Assembly: GCF_000313135.1 (NCBI RefSeq)
Contig: NW_004457415.1
Span: forward strand, 204,341 to 268,340
Source: Acanthamoeba castellanii str. Neff
Taxonomy: Eukaryota > Discosea > Longamoebia > Acanthamoebidae
Reading direction: 5' to 3'
Length of the DNA stretch: 64,000 bases
Numbering within the stretch: the stretch's first letter is position 1; each line of letters opens with the position of its first letter. The translations under genes were made by a program, and so were the position numbers. Positions 10,862-23,850 of the stretch are shown here, piece after piece. The notes under the pieces were generated by a model. It saw only the letters and a program-made list of their open reading frames with translations. It did not search any database and was not told the origin of the DNA.

Positions 10862-11959
10862 TCAGTTGGATTTCTTGAGGTTGAATTGCTGCTTGGCTTC
10901 CTCCATCTTGTCCAACAGCATCTTCTTGGTCTCCGTTGTACGTTTCTGTTTGATGAGAACAGGAGGAGAAGGAGGAAGAGGGGAGAAAGAAGAGGATAGC
11001 GCATGTGAGTTGACCGACTGAGTTGATCTCGTGATGTGACGCCGGGTGCGTGCGTGCGTGTTTGTTTGTTTGTTTGTTTACCTTGAAGCTGTCGATCTCG
11101 GTCATGACCTTGGTCTCGAGCTCCTTTACTCGGGAGGAGAGCACCGGGCTTTGCTCAATCGTCTCCTTGACGATCGACTGTAGAGCGCCACCATACAGAG
11201 CACACGTGAGCCATAGGAGAAAAACTGGATCAAATCGCGCGAGGGCGTGGCGGCTTGACGACGCACCTGAATCGCCTGGGCAGCGCCAGACCGAGGCCGG
11301 AGCTTCTCGCCGTAGAGCTTGCTCATGTGCGGCCTGGAAAGTAGTTTGGGTGGGGGGGGGCAAAGCGTGAGCAATCGAGGCCACGAGAGAGCACTCAAGT
11401 GCGGTGTGACGAGCGTACTTTTCGACTTTGGCGATGAAGAGCCAGTTGCACAGGTGGGAGAACAGGGCCAGGGCGAACACGCTACCGCTGTTGGCAATCA
11501 GCGCCGCTGTTGACGATTAAAGTTGAAGTTGGTAAGCTGTGGGACTTGCAAGAGAGAGAGAGAGAGGTGTGGTGGGCGCGGTGCCACAACGCACCTCCGT
11601 AGTAGCCGGCGAAACCGGTGACGACCTCGGGGTTGTTGATGAATCGGTAGATGCCGGTGTAGTACAGCTTGGAGGGCACCTCGTCGATGAAGAAATCGCC
11701 GTAGAACCAGCCGAACTCGCCCAGCACCTCGAACGTAGAGACCGAGCTCCACAGGTTGATGCTGATGAGGACGACACCGATCGTCACCTGCATCCAGTAG
11801 AAGTTGTTGGTGCGGAGGTCGAACACGTTCTCGGGCACGTCGGCCAGCTTGTAGGCGCAGCAGAAGAAGCTCACCCACGTCATCGTGAGCGAGAGGTTGA
11901 AGAGCCTGCAGGACGGAAACGATTTCCAAAATGACGTTAGTAAGGATATGCTGTGTGTG

Positions 11960-12004
<45 letters not shown>

Positions 12005-14350
12005 GTTGTGTGTGTGTGTGTGTGTGGTGTGGTCGCGTACTTCTTCCAGTTGCGGAAAGCCTGGCGCTTGGTGTAGCCCTTCTCGAAGTAGGTCGCAATC
12101 CAGCCCTTGTCGAACGACTGGCGATAGAGGATGTAGCCCAGACCAAACGAGTGCACGCAACGCCACACCACCGCTTGGCTGCAACGAAAAGAAAAATGAA
12201 CAACACAGTTCTTCGAGTGTTGGTGTGGAGCGAGAGGTGAAGGCGATGCGTACATGACGTAAAACACAAGGTGGAGATCCATGAACACAGTGATGACGCT
12301 ATAGAAGAGGATCAACAACATGAATAAATCGGAAGACCTGTGTGTTGTGTTTGTGTGTGTGTTTGTTGATTAAAATGGTAGCACACGTCAGTTGTTGCAG
12401 GAGGCAGAATGAAGTTATTGATGTTTGCAAAATGCAGTGAAGATGTGCCACTTACCGAAGAGGGTTGAAGTTGTAGAAGACGATGAGGTCCTTGCGGAAA
12501 TAGCCGGTCTTGGCACCGTACAGCACCGTTTGGGTCTGAGTGTCCGGGTCTTCCACCATGTCGGGGTAGATCTACATCGCGATGGCCAGATGTGCAAAAG
12601 CACGCAACCGCGATGAGCAATGGCGGCGTTTTGTTCGACTCAAAAAGCAAGCGTCGGGCGAAACGGCGCACGAGGCGGGGCGGAGTACAAACCTTCTTGA
12701 TGTGCGGTGTTTCTACGAGGTTGAGGAAGAAGAGCTGGCAGATGTGGGCGAACAGCGACACGTACAGAATCGTGTAGGACTGGCCGATCAGCGAAGCGCC
12801 GTACATGAACAGGTACCTGCGATGTGGCGAATGGATCTCGTTAGCCTGTGCATAGGAATGCGGACGGGTACGCCGGAGGTCGCGGCCTGTCGTACCCCAG
12901 CGTGTACATGGGATGCGGGAAGATGGAGAACACGCGGTTGAAGGTGAGGGAGCGCTCCATCATGAAGAAGAAGTCGCCCCAGTCTACATGTGTGACACGC
13001 GAAGAGAGAGAGAGAGAGAGTGGTTAGCGAACGAAGTGCGCCAGTGCGAGTGTGGAGGAAGAAGTGTGGCCGTACACCAGGCATAGTCCTCGACGACACG
13101 GTAGGCGTCCATTTTAGCCCACACGCTGAAACCGATGAGAGCCGCCCCGGCCTGAAAAAGAAGAGCACGTGAGAATTCGAGTGGAGCGAAGTGAAGGGCA
13201 CGGGTTGTAGATAAGGTAGGAATACCAGGTACGACAGGAGGACGAGGCCGTCGACTTGGATTTGCCAGGGCCAGTCGGCAAAGACAACGCACAACAGGAT
13301 GTAGGAGGCGAGATCCATCGCCAGCACGAGGTCCACGAGCAATCGCCAGGCCAGCCACGCGTTGAAGCCCGCCGGACATTGCTGCATGGTTGCGATGCAC
13401 GACCACAAGAACAGAGTCAGCAAAAATGGCCTTTTTAATAGGAAAAAAAGAAATAAAAATAGATAAATAAATATGTAAAATGAAATGGCAAGCGAGCGAC
13501 GGAGCTAAACGAGAGAGTAGTACTACTACTACGCACCTTGTAGTCGTAGTCCGACTCCATGTCGGAGGAAATGAGCCTCTTGAGGATGCCGTAGAAGGTG
13601 GCGTCGGGGTGGGTGATCTTGGTCCACCACTTGGTGAAGAGCGATGACGTTGATTGCTTGTAGAGCAAATAACCCAATCCCGCATCGTAGGCCAATCGCC
13701 AGAACACAAAGAACGCGACGTAGAACTGTGGTGCCGCGAACGCATAAAATCAGCACAAAACGTCTGGGTCCGGCCAAGTCCGAGACCATGCACGCCACGA
13801 AATGAGCAAATTGCGTACCCATTTCGGCAGCGGCATAAAGGCCAAGAGGAGGCAGACGCCACCCGCCAGCCACTTGAGGAAGCTGGTAACGCACAGCTTG
13901 AAGAACTGCTTCTCAAACGGGTTGGGCGTCTTCGGCACCGGAAACCCTACATTTCGGAATTAAAGAAAATTTGAATTGAATTTCTGATTAAATCGAAAGA
14001 TGAGGCTGATTGTACGTACGTTCGCCCTCGGTAGTGATGCCCATGTAAATGGCACCTACATTCGAGTCCTTACGATCCGAATCGCTTCGAGCCGCTACCG
14101 GGGGCAGCTCCTCGGTCACCTTCCTTTGTCGCAGCGTACTCTCTTCTTCGTTCTCATCATCTGCCCCGACATCGACGTCGCCGTTCTCAACCTTTTCATT
14201 GTTGGTGGCAGGGACTGCCTCTTTCGCGGCTTCAAGCTCGGCGGCATCATCTTCCTGCTTCAATTCTTCCTCCGCAATGGGAGGTTGTTGAGTGCCTGCG
14301 TCATCTGACGAAGGAGCCAGATCGAGGCGGTCAGCCTCCTCCCCACTCAT
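10862..14350 (-). CDS. CHO2: Phosphatidylethanolamine N-methyltransferase, CHO2 type
   Basis: A minus-strand gene of about 14 exons; ATG at 14350, exon 1 14020-14350, stop at 10862-10864. After an acidic cytosolic N-terminus it encodes many membrane segments and two methyltransferase modules. The first ends in '[14 protein letters not shown]' and the second contains '[20 protein letters not shown]'. These HPMY and NNPE-GYYG blocks mark the two-module fungal CHO2 enzyme rather than the short single-module animal PEMT. It performs the first SAM-dependent methylation of phosphatidylethanolamine towards phosphatidylcholine in the ER membrane. The last exons form a Lys-rich coiled tail. One intron (11940-12040) holds a GT/GCGT microsatellite. 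It shares a 339-base divergent promoter with NDC80. Inner exon edges were not all resolved. Confidence 0.88.
11951..12026. repeat. GT/GCGT microsatellite in an intron
   Basis: (GT)n, then (GCGT)n, then (GT)n within a CHO2 intron; not coding. Confidence 0.9.
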
Positions 14351-14689
14351 ACTTACGCAGCTGAATCACAACAGAACCAGCGGCACACGAGCAGAGCTAC
14401 GCAGGCGGTGTATGCGACGACGCGACCTGGCTGACGTGGCCGCAGTCTTAGCCAGTTTCAACTTTCCACATAATTTCCGCAGCCATTTCGTTTGGGACTA
14501 TCGGCCTTCGGTGAACTATTTGGCAAAATGTTTGGAGCGCTTTGCATAAAACCTTTGGCTTGTTCGAAATTGTCAACGGGCAGCTTTCGCGCCAAAACGC
14601 AAGTAGGGGCGTTGGTCGGACTGCTGAGATCGTAGAGAATCGTTACAGACAAGGAGAAGATCTTGAGTGGATTGCGAAGGTTAGAAATC
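14351..14689. promoter_or_regulatory. Divergent promoter region CHO2/NDC80
   Basis: 339 bases between two start codons facing away from each other. It must contain both core promoters and 5' UTRs. No TATA box or named motif stands out. Confidence 0.6.
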
Positions 14690-17127
14690 ATGGGGAGCAG
14701 AAGGGGAACGCTAGCCAACATCACAAATCTGCAGGGGCGACCATCGATGCTTGGTCCTCCGGCGCGGACCAAGCCAGGCGAAGGGGGAGCCGATAAACCC
14801 AACCCGCGATCTACCCTGAGCGGATTGCCCCGTCCATCTCTTGTGCCTCGCGCCTCGATCCAGAACCCGAGAGCCTCCCTCATTCCTTCTGCTCGTCCCT
14901 CGCTGAATCAGAGCGGCATCCGGCGGCTCAATGCTTCATCTATGGCCGTAGGCGGTCAGAAGAAGGATCCTCGAGATTGGAAGGACAAGGGATTCGTCGT
15001 GACGTGCCAGAAGCGCCTGATGAAGTTCTTCTCCGAGTCGGGCTTCCCATATGCGTTGGGTCCCAAGACGCTCACCTCGCCATCGAACAAGGAATTCTTC
15101 CAGATGTTCCAATTCCTCTACCAGCGCTTCGACCCCTCCTACAAATTCGGAGCCAAGCCCGAGGATGAGATCCTCCCGCTTCTCACCGGCCTCAACTACC
15201 CCTTCAAGATCACAAAGGTGCCCCATCTTCGCCTCGAGCGAATCTGTGGCTTTGGTGTTGGCGTCTAACAACAGACGCCTCTATGGCTCGAACAGAACTC
15301 GCTTATCACTCCAGGAGCGCCTCACGTGTGGCCTTCGCTCATGGGCGCACTGTTGTGGATGACCGAGTTGCTGGAATACAGCGATGTTGTGGGCCGACAC
15401 CAAGACGATGACTTCGGTACGGCCCGTTACGAACATACCTCGTGTGTGTGTCACTGCCATGCTAACGACGTTAGAAAAACAGGCAACGACGAAGAAGACA
15501 AAGACAAATGGACATGCACCTTCATCACCCAAGTCTACGGCGCCTGGCTGAATGGTGATGATGAAGAGTTCGACCGCCTCAACGGGGACCTGATCAACTT
15601 CTACGGTACGCAGCGCATCTACACTCTTCTTCTTCTTCTTCTTCTTCTTCACGCAATGCCCAAGTCGTCAGCTGATCGAACACGCCTGCGCTCATCTCGT
15701 ACACAGAGTCGAGAAGACAGATGGAGATCTCGAATGTTGAAAACCTGAGCAACTCGATCGAGGCTCTCTCCAAGGAAATCGAGCAGATCGAGAACGCTCC
15801 TGTACGTCTTGTCCTCCTTGTGCGCATCGCTGGCGATCCGTGCTCTGACATGATGTTGTGACTTTCTTTTCCTTGCGACAGTCCCGCATCGACGCTCTGA
15901 ATCGCAAGAAGGAGGATTTTCTGAGCGACATCAGCAAGTTCAAGAAGTTTGCTGCCACCATGCAAGACCAGAAGGACGCCGTCGTGGCCGCCATCGCGGA
16001 GATGAACGGCACCATCGAAGCCGAACGTACGTCGAACAACCCAAATGCCTCTTTTTTGCGCAGAAACGCAGTAAACGCTTTACTGATGCTGCAACGCCGG
16101 CGTTGTGATAACAGAGCGCGAGCTGGAGCAGCGCCTGAAGGAGAACCAGGAGCTGCAGACCATCATCGACGCACAGGACATCACGCCCGCCGATGTCGAG
16201 AGAATGATGTCTGCCAAGCATTCGCTCGAGCAGTCCTTGCAGCTTCTCTGCGAGCAGCGTGACAGCATCCAGAAAGATGTGTGGACACGGTACGCCGCAC
16301 CCACCCCAATGCTGCTCATCACTGCGGCACTTGACTTACGCGCGCACACTGTTGCGCCTGGCAGGGAAGTGGAGGTGCAGAAGGCCTCGGATAGCTTGGA
16401 CCGAGCGATCAGCATGTTCAACGCGACGGCAACGAACCTCCGCCTGGTGGGCGCGTCGGCCAAGTATCCCAAGGACATCATCAGCGACAGCTTCAAGCTC
16501 ATCACGTTCGCCCCGCACGCGCCCACCGCCGACCGAATGCTCAACTGCTCGATCAAGCAGGACATCAAGCCCTGCCTGTTCAAGCTCAAGGACCATCTGC
16601 TCGAGAAGGCCAAGTCGCTCCACGACAGATACATGGACACGCACATGGAATTGGAAGCCATCTGCGAGACCGTGGACGAGCAGCGCGAGAGCGCGAACGC
16701 CATCGAGGCCAAGCTACAGCACTCGATCCAGTCCTATCGCACCAACAAGCACTCCATCGCCGAAGCCGCCAAGCGAAGTCGTACGTCAACCCAGACCCTA
16801 CGCACCACCGCTTCTTCTTCTTCTTCAATAGCTCACCCCTCTGGCCGCACTTTCACAGAGGCCGAGGTGGAGAACATTCGACAGGAGGCCAAGAAGATGC
16901 GTGCCGATGTGGCGATGATGTGGGCGCAGAGCGAGCGGGCCGTGGCGGGAGCGGGCGAGACGGTCGAGGAGCACGAGAAGAACTGCGCGCGCGAGAGGGA
17001 GGCCATGGTACAGTTCATCACCGAGACGCTCGGCGCGCTGATGGAGCACAAGGACAACATCAGCGACACGTTGGCCGCCCTCAACCAGAGACTCGACGAC
17101 GAGTTGGCTGCCTGCGAGAGTCTTTGA
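14690..17127 (+). CDS. NDC80: Kinetochore protein NDC80 (HEC1)
   Basis: Eight exons with consistent phases: 14690-15217, 15296-15416, 15483-15605, 15707-15801, 15882-16026, 16115-16289, 16365-16780, 16859-17127; 623 residues, close to the usual 640. A basic, Ser/Pro-rich tail (about residues 1-85) precedes the calponin-homology-like head: 'DPRDWKDKGFV', 'PKTLTSPSNKEFFQMFQFLY', 'LNYPFKITK', 'ITPGAPHVWPSLMGALLWM'. The rest is coiled coil. NDC80 pairs with NUF2 to attach kinetochores to microtubules in mitosis. The CH head and basic tail are the microtubule-binding surfaces, and the tail is the family's usual Aurora target. A strong family match. Confidence 0.95.
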
Positions 17128-17305
17128 GAGCCTTTCCTATTTGCTTTGCCTTCTTCTTGCTGTATAATCAAACACACCACTTGCTACTCACTTGCCTCAC
17201 CCGTAACATTACACATCTTCTTGGTCTAGACGATGTAAAGCCAAGCCAAGGCAAACATGTTGTACAACTTCTTTATGAAGTGAGAAGGACAGACAGGCAC
17301 ACATG

Positions 17306-20300
17306 TCATGTCCAGTACTTGAGCGAAATGTCATCCAGCATTGCTCTGCGGGCAACTCGCAGCTTGCGCGAGAACGAAGCCGTCCTGTAGGCCGCCAGCT
17401 CGGCGTTGATCACTGCACGCACACAGTGTGGGCGGAGTGAAGGGGCAAGAAACACGGTGAGCTGTGTGCGCAGCAAAAGAGAGAGGCGAGACGAGGGCAA
17501 CTCACGTTTGGAGAGGAAGAAGTCTCGGAAGCTGCGCGGGTCATCCACCGAGAACACGGCCGGCTTTGGTAGCGTGGGTCCGAACAGCGGGACCCCGTCC
17601 TTGGCCGTTACCGCCACCCTGTGAATATATGAAGGCCACACCAACCGCGATATATCTCGTGAGCCACCATCGCACAGCCGCCCACGTCAGAACAGGGCGG
17701 ACCTCAGGTGCGACGCGTTTCCGTTCTCGTCCCGCTTCTCCACACGCACCAGCACGACCACATCTGCACGATGGGGGGGGGGAACGCAGACGGTATGAGC
17801 CCACGCACGGTGGTGTTTAAATTTGGGAGAATGAGTGGGTGCGTCGTACGGATGAAGTGGGACTTGATAAGGCTGGGACAATACGATGCGGTCGGGTCGT
17901 CCAGGAACACGATCAGCACAATGTCGTTGCCGATGTGTCGCTTCCGCTCGATCTACGCCACACACGCGCGCGTCGCGTTATTTTACTGTCCGGTGTGTGC
18001 GTGCGTGTGCGGCGTGTGCTACACGTACCTGTTGGGTATCGTCTGGCGTGTAGGGGAGTAGCGTGGAGACGTGGTACATGATCTGGTTCTCCCGCCACTC
18101 CGTGTAGATGGAGTCTGTCCCCGTGATGTCGTTTTTTACATTGAGCCCGCCCGCGAACTTCTCCCACCCCTGCAACCGCACCCGATTTCCCAGCAACTGG
18201 AGGAACGTCTCGTAGTCCGCACTCCCCCGCTCTGCGTGACACACCGGCAATCATAAGTCCTTGTGTGTGCTTGTGCGTGTGCCGTGCCGTGTGTGCGTGT
18301 GTGTGTGTGCGTACGGTTGGAAAAAAAGTGCTCCTCCGAGTCCTGACCCTTCTGCACCAGCACGACGCCGAATTTGTACTTTCGAGGTCGCTGCACCACC
18401 AGAAAAAACAAAGGGTCGTTAGAGATTGCACGCGCGGCTGCAGTTTAGAAGTGTACGTGCGCACCTCTTTCTCTTCGAGGTTGACGATGGCCTGTGGCAG
18501 CTGCGGATGGTCGATGTGTTTCAGGCAGCCTGCAAGTGAGCACCCCCAAGCCCTGTCAGCCAGGTCTTCTCCCGCACGCAATGGAGTGAGCCGGGCAAGG
18601 TACCAGTCGTGAGCAGGAGCGGGAAGGAGGCCTCCACGACCTTGTGCGCCCACCCGGGAGTGGCCGCTGCCGCGCCCAGCGCACTGGCCGGTACCACCGC
18701 CTTCTGGTCACCCTGCAACACGACGGTTACCGTGTGAAATTGTCCAAGCGATTGAGCTAAAATGAAGAACGTGTAACGTACGTCTTGTGTGAGGACCATG
18801 ATGCTGTATTGGTAGTTGCCGGAATCGTCCTTCTCTCGCTTGGCGGCGGCAATCACCGTGCCCAATGGAGTGTCCACTCCGATGAAGCACGTGTGTTCTG
18901 CGAATGGAGTCGCGTTCCCACCAGTCAGACTTCCGTGTGTGCTTGTGTGTGCGTGTGTGTGTTTGTGTGTGTGCGTGCGTGTGTGTGTGTGTGTGTGCGT
19001 GTGTGTGCGTGAGTGCAGGAGCGAGTACCGTGTGGGTAGTAATGCTCCTTGTACCAGTTTTGTTGGAGGAAGCTGTAGTAGTTCGCTTCCGTCTGTGTGC
19101 CGCCAAGCTGAGTCAGCAACCACGCGCACTCCAGGCACTCCGCGAATGTTAGCCGCTGATACCTTGATGGTGTAGTCGTATTCACATTCGACGGTGAAGC
19201 CCTCGCACTGAGCCACCAGTGGCAGCACCGCCTTGAAGCCGAAGCCCTTCCTGTTCTCCTCCTTGACCAGCCGGAGGGAGGAGAGGCTCTTCCGCTTTCC
19301 GGTCGTCTTGGTGGTCTCGCCCGCGGTGTTGTCCTGTTCCCACGGCGAGCCGGCCTTGACCCAGCTCAGCCTCTTTTGCCCAGGTCGTTCGTCGCCCGAC
19401 GACTCGCTCGCTTCCTTCGAGGCCTCACCACCGTCGGTCTGCGATTGGGGAGCAGTGGCCGCATCGTTGGTGTAGTCTGCCGATAGTGAACGCTTGGACA
19501 AGTCGCGCCGCCGCTCGTTGCCAGCGTTGTTACTGCTGCCGCTGTTGTTGTTGTTGTTGTTGTTGTTCACTTGACCCTCCTCGCCGCCGGTGTTCTTCTC
19601 GCTCTCAACGCCGTCTCCCTTGTTGTCGACCTGGGCGTCGGCGTCGGCTTCGTCCGGGTCGTCGATTCGCGGCGCGATAGCCCTGGCTTCGCTTAGCGAG
19701 ACTCGCTGGCGGGTCCGCGTGGGAATGGGTGCCGAGCTGGCGATCATGCGCAGGGTCTGGCGCTGCTGGAGATGAGGGCTGCCACCGGGGGAGGACGAGG
19801 CCGATGATGAGGCCGACGACGAGGACAGGACCAGGTCCAGCTCGTCCAGGTCGAGATCGAGCGCCTCGCCGCTGGCCACTCGCTCCAGCAGCTTGACCTC
19901 AGCCTCGAGCGCGTGTACCTCGGCCTCGAGTGCGTTGAGCGTGTGCACGTTCTCGCGGTCGCAGTGGTATGTGTCGTAGTCCTTGGCGGCCTCGCCGGCC
20001 GCGGCCAGCGTCGCCAGTATAGACAGGCGCCGGCGCTCCTCCTTTGGCGCGTTGATTTCGGCGCTGAGGCGATGATGGCGCTCGCTGACTCCTTCGGACA
20101 TCAAAGAGCCGCTGGTTCGCAGGAGGTTGTTGGGAGTCGCCGCTGCGGCGTCGGTCTGGCCCGGGCTCGTGGGATGTTGTTGTTGCGAGCCGACCACCGC
20201 GGTCGAGAGGGGCGGGCTGCTGGGCTCTTTGTGGCGGGAAAGCAGGCGGCTGCTACCGATGCCCACGATCCAGGGCGCCACCTTGGACGGTCGGCCGGTG

Positions 20301-20858
20301 CCGCGAATGTGGGCCGCGGCGGCGGAGGCGTCGTCGCCGCTGACCGTCGCAGAGCGTGTGCCGACGGAGGCCGACGAAGACAAGCGACTGCGCAGCACTG
20401 GCGCGTCCTGGCGCGCGGTGAGGTCCTCCACTTCCTGGTCCTTGAGGGCCAGCTGCAGCTTGAGCCTGGCCACCTCCTTCTCCAACTCCTCGCAATACGA
20501 CTGGACAAGAACAAGAAACGACCAGGCAGCGGTCAGCGGCCGAGCTATGACGATGTTCTTTAAGTAGTATTGGAGGGAGGGGGGGAGGTGAGAAGGGGAA
20601 CACCTTGTAGTAGTTCAGCTCGTTGTGCTTCTCTTGAAGCTGCATTTGGACGCTCTGGAGCTGCGTGTTGAGAATCAGTGTGTCTTGCTGCTGCCCCGAT
20701 TTGTTGAGATTCAGCTGCCCGGTCATGGTACCGCTGCGGCGAAGGGTGGCCACCGCCTCCACGAAGATGCCACCCCCACCGCCCCCGCCCCCGCTACTGT
20801 TCATACCGCCCCTTTCGCCCTCGTGCGTGGGAGATGACCTCCCCTTCTTCCCCCACAT
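17306..20858 (-). CDS. Rap/Ran-GAP domain protein with long N-terminal region
   Basis: About twelve exons; exon 1 20604-20858 and exon 2 19163-20500 are certain, stop TGA 17306-17308. The first 500 residues are low-complexity, Ser/Gly rich, with a coiled coil ('LNKSGQQQDTLILNTQLQ' to 'EELEKEVARLKLQLALKDQE') and a second helix. The C-terminal half is a RapGAP domain: 'RKYKFGVVLVQKGQ', 'YETFLQLLGNRVRLQGWEKF', and 'RKRHIGNDIVLIVFLDD', where the Asn of HIGND is the catalytic thumb. Such proteins switch off Rap-type small GTPases in adhesion and cytoskeletal control. The catalytic Asn is present, so it is likely active. A 531-base divergent promoter separates it from TAF11. Several introns carry (GT)n tracts. 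Exon edges 3-12 are approximate. Confidence 0.88.
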
Positions 20859-21389
20859 TTGAGAGCGGCCTATCGATGGAGCTGTTGAGGGAGGCCTCTG
20901 ATCAAGAAGATGAAGAAGGAAAAACGGGAACGAGAACAGGAAGAGTGGAAAGGAGGAGGTGCTGGCTGCTGCTGGGCGCGGGATGAGGTAATCAGGAGCC
21001 CAAGTAGCGAAGGAGGAAAGGAGTGAAAGGTTCAAACCGGGGGCGTGTAGCGCTCCGCGTTGTTGAGGAAGCCAAACGAGACGCCCAGACGCCCACCTCT
21101 TTCCGTGCACAGTTGACCAAACAGGCACACAGGAAAGGAAAGGCTAAAAAAAGCTACCAAAACAAAAACTGGAAGTGGGTGCATCATAATACTGATTTAA
21201 ATCTTGGTCTCGTCGCAGGCCATTAATTCACCTCCTAATCTCTAGTCTCGTCGCGCGGGGCCGCATTCGCAGCAGCCTCTGAGGCCTAAATATTAACCTT
21301 GTATTTCCATTGAGCAGAGAAAGCAAAAATAAAAAGGTAAATGTCAAAAAATAAAACGCTAAACGCGAATTTCCAGCTGCACAACGAGG
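20859..21389. promoter_or_regulatory. Divergent promoter region RapGAP/TAF11
   Basis: 531 bases between opposing start codons. An A/T-rich patch (21270-21370) precedes TAF11. No gene or strong motif seen. Confidence 0.55.
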
Positions 21390-22391
21390 ATGGAGCTCGA
21401 CGATATGGAGGATTCGAACGAGGCGTCTTTGGAGGACTTCCCCAGGGGCACCAAACGAAAGGCGGCCGAAGGCGACTCTGAAGAAGATGATGAGGAATCC
21501 AATCCTGGTGCGTACCAGATGATCGCCATCTCAATTGAGTTCCATTTCCTTGTCTAAATGATGGGCACTTTGCAGAGGATTCGGAAGAGGGAGAGGGAGA
21601 AGGCGAGGGCGAGGGAGAAGGCGACGAAGAGGATGGAGAGGATGAAGAGTCAGCCGCCAAGAGACGCAAGCTGGCCGAGGCCGAAAGAGCGGAGGAGGAG
21701 AAGAAGCACAGAGAAGAGACGACCAAAATGATCGGGTGCGTTGCTGCTGCTCGCATGCAGCGTTTGCAAGCAGAGCGTCTCAACGCGCTGCTGTGCTGCC
21801 ATTACGGCAACTAACCTCTTCCTCATTCCCTTTCTTGATCCTCCATCGCGCAGTGAGATGATGAAACACTTCACCCCCGAGCAACAGAACCGCTACGAGG
21901 CCTATCGACGCTCTGCATTCGGAAAGAACGGAATCAAGAAGGTTCGCACGCACGTGTAACACAAACGCATTCTCGTACCGGTGCACCGTGCCCGTCTCAC
22001 TTCATGAATGTACAGCTGATGCAGAGCGTGTCTGGAAGCAACGTTAGCCAGAAGACGGCTATCGTGATGGCCGGCGTCTCTAAGATCTTTGTGGGCGAGA
22101 TCGTCGAAACGGGTACCTGTTCTGTGCTCCGCTGATCAGTTCACATCACTGCCCAGCACACTCTACACAGCGCTCGCAGTGTTTAATTCATCAATCAAGC
22201 AATCAATCAATCACACTAACGTTCCACCCGTCTTGTGCTGTGACATTGCAGCGCGCACGGTGATGGAGGAGTGGGACGAGTCTGGACCCATCCGTCCGCG
22301 GCACCTGAGGGAGGCCTACCGCCGCATGCAGCTCAAGGGCAAGATCCCCTCCGCCGCCACCTATACCCAGAAGAAGATCTTCCGCAAGTGA
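21390..22391 (+). CDS. TAF11: Transcription initiation factor TFIID subunit 11
   Basis: Five exons: 21390-21507, 21576-21735, 21854-21941, 22016-22112, 22252-22391; phases agree. About 200 residues. A very acidic N-terminus (E/D/G repeats) is followed by the TAFII28 histone fold: 'EMMKHFTPEQQNRYEAYRRS', 'SQKTAIVMAGVSKIFVGEIV', 'GPIRPRHLREAYRRMQLKGK'. TAF11 pairs with TAF13 through this fold in TFIID and contacts TBP and TFIIA at the promoter. Length and all three helices match the family. p22phox starts 157 bases downstream on the same strand. Confidence 0.94.
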
Positions 22392-22548
22392 GGCCGCGAC
22401 GACAGCGCTGCCGTGGTGGCTACGCCAACGTTGCGCAAGTGTTGTGCAGCTGTGTGTGCGTGTGCGGTTGCATTCCTTGGATAGTTTGGGCTCTTGGCCT
22501 GGGCGATCGGCAATAAAGTGCAGACACGAAGTTTTGATTGTGACGAAG

Positions 22549-23465
22549 ATGAAGTTTGCATTCAATGCCTGGGGGCGAACGCTGGCTCTTGCCGGTGGCT
22601 ATCGTACGTACTCTCTCTTGGTAGACATTATGCATTTGTCACTTTTATTTCAATAATCGGCTCTAAACACGGATGAACGTAGTGGCCATCAACGGAGGCA
22701 TCGTCAACTTCTTTTATTCCAATCCGTCTGAGACTCTGTGCACTATTTGCGGTGCCTACTGCGTGTGCCGCCCCCCCCCAACACTTCACTTGTTTATTTA
22801 TGTATCGTTTTATTTATTTATTTATTTATCATTTTTATTCTGTACCAGTAATCGCACGGCCGCGTGACTGCGTTCTTTCGCGCTACACTGCTCACGCTCA
22901 CGCTTTGGCATGCACGTGTGAATGCAGGGCCGTTGGGGTCTTGATCTATCTCTTCCTGTATCCGCTTAAGCTTGGCTCCTGGTGGCTTGGTCCCATCCTC
23001 TGGATCGTCAACTTCAACCATCTGCCGCTGGGGATTGCCCTCATCCTGTACATGCCACACCCTTCCCCCTACTGCCCTCAATTTCACGCCACTCTTTCCG
23101 TATTGTGCTCTCGAGTAAGAGTGGGTGGCTGATGCAACTGCCCTAACTGCCGCAAGCAACAGTATGTCGTCCCACAAGTGCTAATAGTAGCTCTTTCTCT
23201 TCGCTTTTCCAGGCTGGGTCCCTTCTGCTCGGTAGTGGTACCAACGGTGCTCGCCGGGGTGACCATCGTGCTGGCTGGACTCTTCTACGTCGTTGCCGGA
23301 ATCAGGTGAAGTGTGCTTTTGCGCACGACTGTTGACTTCCCTTTGCCGCCCTGACACATGACCAACCGCGTTCACCTTGCGTGCAGGCGAGAGAAGGGCA
23401 CTCCGCTCAAGGAGCTCATGTGGAACTGTGGCGATGACCCGAAGTCCAAGGGAGGCCGCGAGTAG
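22549..23465 (+). CDS. CYBA: p22phox-like cytochrome b-245 light chain
   Basis: Five exons: 22549-22603, 22683-22764, 22928-23047, 23213-23305, 23387-23465, every junction in phase; 142 residues. The four hydrophobic segments and their order follow animal p22phox: 'ALAGG...INGGIVNFF', 'CGAYCVAVGVLIYLFLYPL', 'FCSVVVPTVLAGVTIVLAGL', 'VAGIRREKGTPLKE'. p22phox binds and stabilises NOX-type NADPH oxidase in the membrane for superoxide production. The protein stops soon after the last segment and lacks the Pro-rich tail that docks p47phox in vertebrates (about 195 residues there). This suggests a constitutive or NOX4-like use. Identification rests on hydrophobic pattern and scattered identities, so it is good but not certain. 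Nearby Rac genes could serve the same oxidase. Confidence 0.78.
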
Positions 23466-23850
23466 TCAGCCCCTGCGGTTCATCATTCTTGTAATTATCT
23501 CATTTTGTGTTTATTTGACTTCGTAAAGCCCGCCATTTCCGTCTCCCGCAACGAACGGGCAGACGTTCTGCCTTCATGTTTGTCCGGACTTGCTGACTTA
23601 GCGCTCGTCGGCGTGGTTGCCGGGACGGGGGAGTTTATAACGAGTTGCTTTCGCCAGAGAGGGGAAAAAACAGGGCTTGGCCAGCGCGGGAGTGGTCGTT
23701 ACCCCAATAATTTGTGTCGACAGGTAACGCTGCGAGGATACGGTCGCCCACCACACAAACAAAGTGACGCCCAGGAAGCGAACCACTGTGCGACCTCGAG
23801 AGTGTGCAGAGAGAACCAGCAACCAGAGGCGCGTAGGAAGCAGCAAGAAG
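23466..23850. other. Intergenic, promoter side of the PAS gene
   Basis: 385 bases between the p22phox stop and the ATG of the SAM-PB1-PAS gene. No motif recognised. Confidence 0.5.

Noticed and set aside
11540..11934. Plus-strand frame rich in Val/Asp/Glu
   Set aside because: Antisense shadow of a CHO2 exon.
18521..19162. Reading the RapGAP N-terminal frame straight through to 18521 (His/Thr-rich)
   Set aside because: The frame passes through an (ACAC)n intron; the donor at 19162 and later exons give the real protein.
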